Below, piece by piece: positions 1-5,376 of a stretch of DNA of 5,376 bases. Origin of the DNA: Verrucomicrobiales bacterium (GTDB taxonomy: Bacteria; Verrucomicrobiota; Verrucomicrobiia; Limisphaerales; UBA1100). A model generated the notes under the pieces. The model saw only the letters and a list, made by a program, of their open reading frames with translations, was not told where the DNA came from and ran no database searches. Within the stretch, counting starts at the first letter, position 1, and each line of letters opens with the position of its first letter. Location of the stretch: positions 1 through 5,376 of the forward strand of contig DPAW01000143.1 in NCBI GenBank assembly GCA_003517285.1, written 5' to 3'. The position numbers and the translations under genes were made by a program.

Positions 1-126
1 CCCGGTTCCGTGCGGCCGGGGCGCGCGGCGGGTTGGAGTTGGGCCAGGCCGGTTAAGGGTAGGTCGGAAGCAAGGGAGGCTGTGAGTAGCCAGTTTCTGC
101 GGGAAAGCATGAGGTGATGGTAACGT
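1..126 (+). other. Unresolved left edge, possible 3' end of an upstream gene
   Basis: All three forward frames are open from the edge, closing at TAA 54-56, TGA 80-82 and TGA 115-117. The base composition is extremely GC-rich in the first 50 nt. The frame closing at 54-56 has mostly G/C third positions like the genes here, but 17 codons are too few to identify a product. No convincing -35/-10 pair or terminator was found. Confidence 0.2.
111..117 (+). promoter_or_regulatory. Candidate ribosome binding site for alternative GTG start at 127
   Basis: GAGGTGA lies 9 nt before GTG 127, which is in frame with the exporter and would add 32 residues. The added segment is polar and charged with no family-like pattern, so this site may be fortuitous or may serve a longer isoform. 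It also overlaps a TGA (115-117) that closes another forward frame open from the window edge. Confidence 0.3.
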
Positions 127-210
127 GTGCGGGACGGCTGTCACGGAATTCCTTTTGACCGGTGGCTGCCTGAAAAGGTTCGTGCTCGGCCGGTGTTCAT
201 CGTAAAAGCG

Positions 211-215
211 GGTGA
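211..215 (+). promoter_or_regulatory. Candidate ribosome binding site for ATG 223
   Basis: GGTGA is complementary to the 16S rRNA 3' end and sits 7 nt before ATG 223. It supports the shorter exporter start, which places the first membrane span about 10 residues from the N terminus, as is usual for RND/MMPL proteins. Confidence 0.4.
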
Positions 216-222
216 CGTGAAG

Positions 223-2541
223 ATGTTGAGTGAGCCATTTCTGCATTTCCCGCGCGCCACCCTGTGTGGGTTGCTGGCGGCTTGCGTGATTTCAGTGTGG
301 ATGGCCAACCTCGAAGTGGACACGGAGATGAATGATCTGCTTTCGGGCGATCAACGCAATTTGCAAAGCTACGATATTGCGAGGGAGGTGCTAGGAGAGA
401 CCGTGCCGATTGCGGTTAGTCTGGATTGCGGCGAGGTGTACTCGCCCGCGGGGTTGGAATTGATCCGCGAGGTAACTTGGGCACTGGGAAAAGTGTCCGG
501 TGCGGCAACTGAAGTGACTAATGTTCAGGGCCGGGTGTTTTCCATAACCAACGTGCATAGTTTGGTAACCGCTCAGCGGCCCGTGCGGCAGGGATTTGGG
601 TTGGTCTGGGAAAATATTGTGCCGTCGAGGCTGGATGCCGCGGGGATGAGCGAGTTGCGGCATTGGTCGCAGGAGCATCCTTATGCTCGGAATATTTTGG
701 TAGCGGAAAACGGTCGGCACACGGTGATCCTAGCTAATTACACCCGGCCGTTGGTGACACCGGAAGAGCAGGCGGTGTTTGACCGGGAAATCGGCACGGT
801 TTTGGACCAATTCCGGCAGCGCGGCTATTCGGTGAACGCGATCGGGTTGCCGTTGATTGAGCATGAAATTCGAACCGCCGTTAAGGCGGATGCCGTGCGG
901 TTTGTGCCGGCGGCGTTGGGGTTGTTATTGGTGGTGCTGACCATCACCTTTCGTCGGACACCGCGCCTGATGGTTTATGTGCTGGCGAACCAAGTGATGG
1001 GGTTGGTGTTGTTACCGGCGCTGTATCAGTTGTCCGGTCAGCAGCTGAATATTTTCACGGTGTTGTTGGTGCCGTTGTTGAGCGCGGTGCATCTCACACT
1101 GTTGACGCATGTGGCGACCTCGTTTCAGCGCGCCTGGTTGGCCGGCGAGGAGGTGATGACGGCGGTGAAATCAATGGGCCGGGAAGTGCTGCGCGCCAGT
1201 GGGTTTGCGGCGCTGACGACTATCACGGGATTGCTGGCTCTGCTGGCCAGTGATGTGGAGCAATTGCGCGAATTCGGTGTGCTGGGCGCGAGCGGGATTG
1301 CGATGTTGTTCGGGCTGACTTTCGGGCCGGGCTTGGCATGGCTGCCGTTGTTGTTTGCAAACCGATCTGCCTCTCAAGCTAAACCAGTGCCTGACGGCAA
1401 ACCGGATGCGGATTACTCCAGTTGGCGGGCCTGGGCGGATCGGATGCAGGCGGTGCGCCAGCCGATGGCGGTGTTGCTGGTGTTGAGCGCGGTGTTGCTG
1501 GTGGCGGGATTGAGTCAGGTGCGGACGGATGTGCGCGCAGTGGAGTTCCTGAACCGTGACAGCCCAACGCGCGTGATGATTGAGGAAATGGATGAAGCCT
1601 ACGGCGGGATCAACGTGGTGCAGGTTCAGGTGGATTCGGGAATGACGAACGGGTTGAACAATCCGTATTTCCTGCAATACCTCGATTCGGTGCATCAGAT
1701 GGCGGCGCGCGAGCCGGGGGTGACGGCTGTGTATTCCTACACGCAATTGATGGCGGCGATTAACGAGGTATGGGAAGGCGGCCGGGAAGGGATGTTTCGT
1801 CTGCCGGAAAATCCACTGATGACCGCGCTCTTTTCCGGCCTTGTGACTTCGCAGAAAGAGCAGTTGCCGTTTCTGACGATGTTGTGCGACACCAATTTTC
1901 AAACCGCCCAGCTCACTCTGCGCACGCGCGATATGCCGAGCAGCGAATATCTGAATCTCCTAGAGCGTGTGGAAACCGAAGCGCGCGCCGCAGCGCCGAC
2001 CAATGTGACAGTCTCCGCGGAAAACGGCATTCGCAGCATCCTCGAAGCAGACCGGCGGATTGTGCGCAGCCAACGCCGTAGTGTGGGATGGTCCGTGTGC
2101 GTCATCGGCGTGATTCTCACCGTGCTGTGGCGGTCGGTTGGATTGGCCGCGCTTGCGTTGGCGGTGAATTTGTTGCCGGTAGGAATGATCATTGCCCTGC
2201 AGGGGGTTGCCGGTGTGCCTTTGAATTCGATCACCATCATGGTAGCGGCCATCGCGATGGGCGTGGCGGTGGATGATACGATTCATTTTATCACGCATTG
2301 GCGGGATGAACGGCAGGCGGGTGCTAGTCCGGCCGAAGCCACCCGGTCGGCATTGCGGGTGAAAGGGCGGCCGATTGTGGCGACCACCATCATTTTGGTG
2401 GGCATGATGATGGTGTTTTGGGTGTCAGTCTTTCCGCCGGTGGTGCATTTCGGGCTGTTATTGGCGGTGGGACTGGCCGGGGCGTTGCTGGCGGCGCTGG
2501 TGCTTTTACCGGTGTGGCTGGGGCGGGGGGAGCATAAGTAA
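223..2541 (+). CDS. RND/MMPL superfamily exporter (putative lipid exporter)
   Basis: Predicted inner-membrane transporter of the RND superfamily (MMPL/SSD-like, 'predicted exporter' type), probably proton-driven. Numbering here is from GTG 127 (804 codons); ATG 223 is residue 33 and gives 772 aa. Hydrophobic spans are visible near residues 42-60, 257-276, 281-300, 308-330, 357-376, 382-411, 446-464, 653-668, 670-692, 700-722, 748-768 and 772-797. Large soluble loops at about 61-256 and 465-652 make the usual 1+5, 1+5 duplicated plan. GVAVDDTIH at 712-720 is the acidic motif typical of the family. The matching span of the first half (308-333) has no acidic residue. I prefer ATG 223 because it leaves a short cytoplasmic lead before span 1 and has GGTGA 7 nt upstream. 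GTG 127 also has a good GAGGTGA site at 111-117, so the start is unsettled. Gene order with acyltransferase and ether-lipid genes suggests a lipid cargo; this is inference. Family call is firm, substrate unknown. Confidence 0.88.
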   Translation: MLSEPFLHFPRATLCGLLAACVISVWMANLEVDTEMNDLLSGDQRNLQSYDIAREVLGETVPIAVSLDCGEVYSPAGLELIREVTWALGKVSGAATEVTNVQGRVFSITNVHSLVTAQRPVRQGFGLVWENIVPSRLDAAGMSELRHWSQEHPYARNILVAENGRHTVILANYTRPLVTPEEQAVFDREIGTVLDQFRQRGYSVNAIGLPLIEHEIRTAVKADAVRFVPAALGLLLVVLTITFRRTPRLMVYVLANQVMGLVLLPALYQLSGQQLNIFTVLLVPLLSAVHLTLLTHVATSFQRAWLAGEEVMTAVKSMGREVLRASGFAALTTITGLLALLASDVEQLREFGVLGASGIAMLFGLTFGPGLAWLPLLFANRSASQAKPVPDGKPDADYSSWRAWADRMQAVRQPMAVLLVLSAVLLVAGLSQVRTDVRAVEFLNRDSPTRVMIEEMDEAYGGINVVQVQVDSGMTNGLNNPYFLQYLDSVHQMAAREPGVTAVYSYTQLMAAINEVWEGGREGMFRLPENPLMTALFSGLVTSQKEQLPFLTMLCDTNFQTAQLTLRTRDMPSSEYLNLLERVETEARAAAPTNVTVSAENGIRSILEADRRIVRSQRRSVGWSVCVIGVILTVLWRSVGLAALALAVNLLPVGMIIALQGVAGVPLNSITIMVAAIAMGVAVDDTIHFITHWRDERQAGASPAEATRSALRVKGRPIVATTIILVGMMMVFWVSVFPPVVHFGLLLAVGLAGALLAALVLLPVWLGRGEHK

Positions 2542-2621
2542 TGCTGGACGATGGGGGGTGTCTGGGTAGATTTCGGCCGCCTGTTTGCAACAGACCCAAC
2601 GACGCAGGTGACCCCTTTTAG
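2541..2621 (+). CDS. Possible 26-codon leader ORF in the exporter-reductase gap
   Basis: ATG 2541 shares its A with the TAA stop of the exporter (TAATG arrangement) and has a GGGAG ribosome site at 2528-2532, 8 nt away. The frame runs 26 codons to TAG at 2619-2621. The product is Gly/Pro/Asp-rich with no membrane segment and no recognised motif. Its stop falls inside the hairpin at 2612-2624, 20 nt before the reductase ATG. It could be a coupled leader that carries ribosomes toward the reductase gene, which has no well-spaced ribosome site of its own. Chance occurrence is quite possible in GC-rich DNA. No homology is claimed. Confidence 0.2.
   Translation: MLDDGGCLGRFRPPVCNRPNDAGDPF
2581..2593. 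repeat. Short perfect inverted repeat, possible operator
   Basis: CTGTT-TGC-AACAG: two 5-bp arms around a 3-bp centre, located in the gap 49 nt upstream of the reductase start. It could be a small operator or the base of an RNA hairpin. Arms this short arise often by chance and no regulator family is identified. Confidence 0.2.
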
Positions 2622-2630
2622 GGGATTTTT
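2612..2630 (+). terminator. Weak terminator-like hairpin or attenuator before the reductase gene
   Basis: CCCCT (2612-2616), loop TTT and AGGGG (2620-2624) form a 5-bp stem, followed by ATTTTT (2625-2630). The stem is short for an efficient intrinsic terminator, so partial termination or attenuation between the exporter and the downstream trio is a more cautious reading. The 3' arm, AGGGG, is also the only Shine-Dalgarno-like string before the reductase ATG, although at 17 nt it is too distant to be a normal site. Confidence 0.25.
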
Positions 2631-2641
2631 GGCCAAACATA

Positions 2642-3793
2642 ATGAATAAACTCACACCACCGCGGGGCTATACCCAGGCGGATACCGAGGCGCGCCGGCT
2701 CTGGTTGAAGGAGCAGACAGGGCACGCGATGCCGGAGTTTGCCCTGGATGAACCGGATAACCTCAAGGGCTTGATCGAGAACCACGTGGGCTTCGTAGGC
2801 CTGCCGCAAAGTGTGTCCGGCCCGCTCAAGATCGATGGCACCTACGCGCAGGGGGATTTTTATGTGCCGTTGTGCACGGTGGAAGGCACGTTGTCGCTTT
2901 CCATGACGCGCGGCTTCTATCTCACGCACCGCAGCGGCGGCATCAAGACGCGGCATGTGAAGCAGGAGCTATCGCGCGCACCGGTGTTTCGCTTCAGTGA
3001 AATCGAGCAGGCACTCGAGTTCGTGAAGCAGGTGGATTCGCATTACGATGAAATCAAGGCGGCTGCTGAGAGCACCACACGCCACGGCAAGCTGCTGCGC
3101 ATCGACAAGATCCCCATCCATAACCGGGTGATTCTGGATTTCATTTACGACACCGCAGAGGCCGCCGGTCAGAACATGGTGACGCTCAGCACCGACGCCG
3201 CCTGCCGGTACATCGTGGAGAATCTCTCCAACGGCACGCCATACCGCTATCTGGTGGAAAGCAATTTCAACGCGGACAAAAACCCCGCGCAACGCAGCCT
3301 CATGAAAGGCCGCGGGCATCATGTGATTGCCAGCTTTCAGGTGCCCAATCGGGTGTTGAAAAAGCTGCTGCGCGTCTCGGCTGATGAGATTTTGGAGGCG
3401 TTGGTGGACAAACATCTCGGATCGCAGATGGCCGGCCTGCTGGGAATGAACCTGCACGTGGCCAATGCGCTGGCGGCATTGTATCTGGCACTGGGGCAGG
3501 ATGTAGCCTGCGTGGCGGAGAACGCCATCGGTATTGCCACCTACGAAAAACGCGGTGAAGATTTGTATGCCACGCTCAGCATGCCGAGCCTCACGGTCGG
3601 CACGGTGGGCGGCGCCACGCGCTTGAATGCTCAGCACGGCAACCTGCAGTTGGTGGGCTGCGCTGGCGGACAGTATTCCTCGCGTAAACTGGCGGAGATC
3701 ATTTGCGCCTCGGCACTGGCACTGGAGATTTCATTGGCGGGCGCGATTGTCAGCAACGAGTTTGCTGAGGCCCACGCGAAATTTGGGAGATAA
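2642..3793 (+). CDS. Hydroxymethylglutaryl-CoA reductase family protein, divergent
   Basis: The family reduces HMG-CoA to mevalonate with two NAD(P)H, the committed step of the mevalonate isoprenoid pathway. At 383 aa this is the soluble catalytic domain only, with no membrane anchor. Signatures in order: substrate-entry motif E46-N47...G60-P61-L62; E81-G-T-L with catalytic Glu81; R112; EAAGQNM at 173-179 in place of the usual DAMGMNM cofactor motif; N208...D212-K213 with catalytic Lys213; K257; N270-L-H272...N275; G285-Q-D287 with catalytic Asp287; SMPS...GTVGG at 313-324; and a C-terminal catalytic His378, five residues from the end. Compared with the human enzyme as I recall it, the acidic residue of the cofactor motif is Glu rather than Asp, and the positions of Ser684 and Lys692 are Glu206 and Asn214. 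ATG 2642 is the only usable start; a stop lies upstream in frame at 2609-2611. The gene ends 2 nt before the acyltransferase start. Family membership is firm. Mevalonate production is likely but unproven, and a different acyl-CoA substrate is possible. Confidence 0.88.
   Translation: MNKLTPPRGYTQADTEARRLWLKEQTGHAMPEFALDEPDNLKGLIENHVGFVGLPQSVSGPLKIDGTYAQGDFYVPLCTVEGTLSLSMTRGFYLTHRSGGIKTRHVKQELSRAPVFRFSEIEQALEFVKQVDSHYDEIKAAAESTTRHGKLLRIDKIPIHNRVILDFIYDTAEAAGQNMVTLSTDAACRYIVENLSNGTPYRYLVESNFNADKNPAQRSLMKGRGHHVIASFQVPNRVLKKLLRVSADEILEALVDKHLGSQMAGLLGMNLHVANALAALYLALGQDVACVAENAIGIATYEKRGEDLYATLSMPSLTVGTVGGATRLNAQHGNLQLVGCAGGQYSSRKLAEIICASALALEISLAGAIVSNEFAEAHAKFGR
3785..3789 (+). promoter_or_regulatory. 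Ribosome binding site deciding the TTG start at 3796
   Basis: GGGAG inside the last codons of the reductase gene lies 6 nt before TTG 3796. It supports the TTG start of the acyltransferase. The next in-frame Met (residue 72) falls inside the catalytic HX4D motif and cannot be the start. Confidence 0.6.
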
Positions 3794-3795
3794 GG

Positions 3796-4524
3796 TTGTC
3801 GACCTTTCAGGACAAGCTGAAGCAAGCGGAGCTGGACCCGGAATACGCGTACCTGAGGCGTGATCCGCGCGGGGTGACCGCGTTCTGGCACAAGTGCTTT
3901 GAGCTCTTCTGCCGCGCGCTATTCAATCTCTGGTGTCCGGCCAAGGTGGAGGGCCGCGAGAACTTGCCGAGTGCGCCGTTTATCTTTTGCAGTAACCACT
4001 GCAGCCATATGGACAGCGCGGCCTTGATGTATGCCGGCGGGGAGGATTTCGACCAGTACGGCATGGTGGCGGCGAAGGATTATTTCTTCGATAACAAGAG
4101 CCGGAACAATTTTCTATCCCGCCTGATGAATCTGATCCCGGCCGATCGCGGCGCGTCACGCGAGAGCGTTGTGCGGTTGATGGTGGCCTGTCGGGAATTC
4201 ACCTCTCACCGCAATCGCAGCATCATCATTTACCCCGAAGGTACGCGGTCGCAGTCCGGCGATATGGCGACCATGAAAAAGGGCGCGGCGATGATTGCCA
4301 CTGAGCTGAATCTGCCCATTGTGCCGGTATATATCGACGGTACCTACCGCGCTTATCCCAAGGGCGTGAAGATCATTCGCCCGACGCGAGTACGCATTTA
4401 TATCGGCGAAGCGATTGACCCGCACCGTTTTGCTGAGGAAAATGGCGGCGGACGGTCGATCTACACGGCCATCACCACCGAAATGGAATCACGCATTCGC
4501 AAGCTGAAGGAACTGCATGGCTGA
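3796..4524 (+). CDS. PlsC-type 1-acylglycerol-3-phosphate acyltransferase family protein
   Basis: Glycerophospholipid acyltransferase of the PlsC/LPLAT family, transferring an acyl group from acyl-CoA or acyl-ACP to a lysophospholipid or a glycerol/DHAP phosphate. The 242 aa match the usual family length. Motif I is NHCSHMD at 67-73 with catalytic His68 and Asp73 (HX4D). Motif II is around IPADRG with Arg118. Motif III is YPEGTRS at 146-152 with Glu148. Motif IV is the proline motif LPIVPVYI at 173-180. Residues 29-47 are aromatic and hydrophobic and may form a membrane-dipping helix; there is no signal peptide. Translation starts at TTG, 2 nt after the reductase stop. The 3' end overlaps the next gene by 8 nt. 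Next to an alkyl-DHAP synthase, it may acylate sn-2 of 1-alkyl-glycerol-3-phosphate or make acyl-DHAP; the sequence does not decide which. General housekeeping phosphatidate synthesis is the alternative. Confidence 0.9.
   Translation: MSTFQDKLKQAELDPEYAYLRRDPRGVTAFWHKCFELFCRALFNLWCPAKVEGRENLPSAPFIFCSNHCSHMDSAALMYAGGEDFDQYGMVAAKDYFFDNKSRNNFLSRLMNLIPADRGASRESVVRLMVACREFTSHRNRSIIIYPEGTRSQSGDMATMKKGAAMIATELNLPIVPVYIDGTYRAYPKGVKIIRPTRVRIYIGEAIDPHRFAEENGGGRSIYTAITTEMESRIRKLKELHG
4507..4511 (+). promoter_or_regulatory. Ribosome binding site for the AGPS-like gene
   Basis: AAGGA within the last codons of the acyltransferase gene sits 5 nt before ATG 4517. Together with the 8-nt gene overlap, it indicates coupled translation. 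Confidence 0.5.
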
Positions 4525-5376
4525 TCCAACTGTGCGGCACATGAAATGGTGGGGCTGGGGCGACGAGGACGTCACCTTTAGCGATGCTGATAAGCCGAAG
4601 CTTTGGCCGTATCTCAAGGGTGAGCTGGGCTTGACTGATGATCATCGTACGCTGCCCGTTTCCTTTGAGGAAATCGACCTGCCGGCGGCCAAGACAAATG
4701 CTCCCTTCACAACGGCGCTGGAAACCGCATTGGATGCCGATCAATTATCCGCCACCAAAAAGGATCGTCTGGTGCATGCGGCCGGCAAGGCCTTCCGTGA
4801 TTTGTTTCGGTTACGCCGCGGGCAGGTGGATTTTGCGCCGGACCTCGTGGTTTATCCCGCCAGCGAAGAGGACGTGGTGTCCATCGTGAAGGCCGCGCAT
4901 GAGCACAATGCAGTGCTCATTCCTTTTGGCGGTGGCTCCAACATCGCTGGTTGTTTGGAGCCCAAGGATCGCGAAAACCGATTCATTGTTAGCCTCGACA
5001 TGTGCCGCATGCATCGGGTGCTGGAGGTAGATAAAAAATCCCTGATCGCCCGGATTCAACCCGGCGTGTACGGGCCGCACATGGAGGAACAACTGGAGGC
5101 CGAAGGCGTGACGCTGGGGCATTTCCCCGATTCCTTTGTGCATTCTACACTCGGCGGTTGGGTGGCTACGCGTTCGGCTGGCATGCAGAGTGACAAGTAT
5201 GGCAAGATTGAGGACATGGTGATCGCCCTGCGCATGGTGACCCCCAGCGGCACAATCGTGACCCGTACGGTTCCCAATTCCTCCAACGGCATTGACGTGC
5301 GTCGGTTGTGCGTGGGCAGCGAAGGGATTCTGGGAGTGATCACCGAGCTCACCATGCAGGTGCACCGGTTGCCGGA
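4517..5376 (+). CDS. FAD-binding oxidase, alkyldihydroxyacetonephosphate synthase-like (3' end beyond window)
   Basis: Open from ATG 4517 through the window edge (286 full codons). Relatives are typically over 500 aa, so roughly half is present. Alkyl-DHAP synthase replaces the acyl chain of acyl-DHAP with a fatty alcohol, making the ether bond of plasmalogen-type lipids; its FAD acts without net redox. Evidence: the N-terminal WWGWGD (11-16) matches the W-x-GWG opening of AGPS proteins. A PCMH-type FAD domain covers about 105-285, with PFGGGSN at 136-142. GHFPDS at 201-206 followed by STLGGWVATRSAGM at 210-223 closely resembles the human AGPS stretch GHEPDS...STVGGWVSTRASGM as I recall it. 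YGKIEDMV follows, then GSEGILGVIT at 267-276. The C-terminal substrate-binding cap and its catalytic Tyr/His residues lie outside. No targeting or signal peptide is seen. The gene overlaps the acyltransferase by 8 nt. D-lactate dehydrogenase/glycolate oxidase subunits share the fold but lack the WWGWG and GHFPDS pair, so AGPS-like is preferred. Confidence 0.87.
   Translation, partial: MADPTVRHMKWWGWGDEDVTFSDADKPKLWPYLKGELGLTDDHRTLPVSFEEIDLPAAKTNAPFTTALETALDADQLSATKKDRLVHAAGKAFRDLFRLRRGQVDFAPDLVVYPASEEDVVSIVKAAHEHNAVLIPFGGGSNIAGCLEPKDRENRFIVSLDMCRMHRVLEVDKKSLIARIQPGVYGPHMEEQLEAEGVTLGHFPDSFVHSTLGGWVATRSAGMQSDKYGKIEDMVIALRMVTPSGTIVTRTVPNSSNGIDVRRLCVGSEGILGVITELTMQVHRLP

Noticed and set aside
155..160. 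TTGACC as a -35 promoter element for the exporter
   Set aside because: No acceptable -10 hexamer is found at 16-18 nt spacing, so a promoter is not supported.
1171..1902. Long minus-strand ORF of 243 codons
   Set aside because: It lies wholly antisense to the exporter. The product is rich in His, Arg and Gln with no family motif, which is typical of a shadow frame in GC-rich DNA.
2969..3637. Minus-strand ORF of 222 codons
   Set aside because: It is antisense to the reductase gene, whose conserved motifs run through the whole interval on the + strand.
2642..3793. Reductase gene as a pseudogene because of its altered cofactor motif
   Set aside because: The frame is intact, the four catalytic residues are kept, and the length suits a soluble catalytic domain, so it looks functional though divergent.
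4811..5365. Minus-strand ORF of 184 codons
   Set aside because: It is antisense to the AGPS-like gene, where FAD-domain and AGPS motifs are read on the + strand. The product is His-rich and motif-free.
4517..5376. AGPS-like gene as a D-lactate dehydrogenase or glycolate oxidase subunit
   Set aside because: The fold is shared, but WWGWG at the N terminus and GHFPDS with STLGGWVATRSAGM are characteristic of the alkyl-DHAP synthase branch.

Overview
The window is about 5.4 kb of high-GC, densely coded bacterial DNA. All real genes lie on the + strand and run in one direction: RND/MMPL-type exporter (about 223-2541), HMG-CoA reductase-like enzyme (2642-3793), PlsC-type acyltransferase (3796-4524), and the N-terminal half of an FAD-dependent alkyl-DHAP synthase-like enzyme (4517 to the window edge). 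No tRNA, rRNA, CRISPR array or insertion sequence was seen. There is no sequence-level proof of taxonomy. The mix of a bacterial AGPS homologue, a divergent HMG-CoA reductase, TTG/GTG starts and a weak ribosome site at one gene would suit a Verrucomicrobiota/PVC or myxobacteria-like Gram-negative. This is a low-confidence inference.

Layout. Positions 1-222 have all three forward frames open near the left edge, so the end of an upstream gene is possible but unresolved. Two candidate starts compete for the exporter: GTG 127 and ATG 223. The exporter is a twelve-span protein with two large extracytoplasmic loops. A 100-nt gap (2542-2641) follows. It holds a 26-codon ORF overlapping the exporter stop, a small palindrome, and a short GC hairpin followed by a T run. 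The next three genes are packed tightly: 2 nt between the reductase and the acyltransferase, then an 8-nt overlap between the acyltransferase and the AGPS-like gene. They are very likely co-transcribed and translationally coupled.

How the genes may work together. The alkyl-DHAP synthase family swaps the acyl chain of acyl-DHAP for a long-chain alcohol and so forms the ether bond of ether lipids. A PlsC acyltransferase can supply the acyl group, either on the DHAP precursor or at sn-2 of the ether intermediate. An RND/MMPL protein can export a finished lipid. The HMG-CoA reductase-like protein is the odd member. It keeps the general catalytic set (Glu81, Lys213, Asp287, His378) but differs at positions that, in an alignment made from memory, contact the HMG carboxylate and the NADPH. 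It may make mevalonate for an isoprenoid part of the lipid. Alternatively, since this fold carries out the four-electron reduction of an acyl-CoA to a primary alcohol, it may have been recruited to make the alcohol that AGPS consumes. The second idea is a hypothesis; it is the most interesting possibility in the window.
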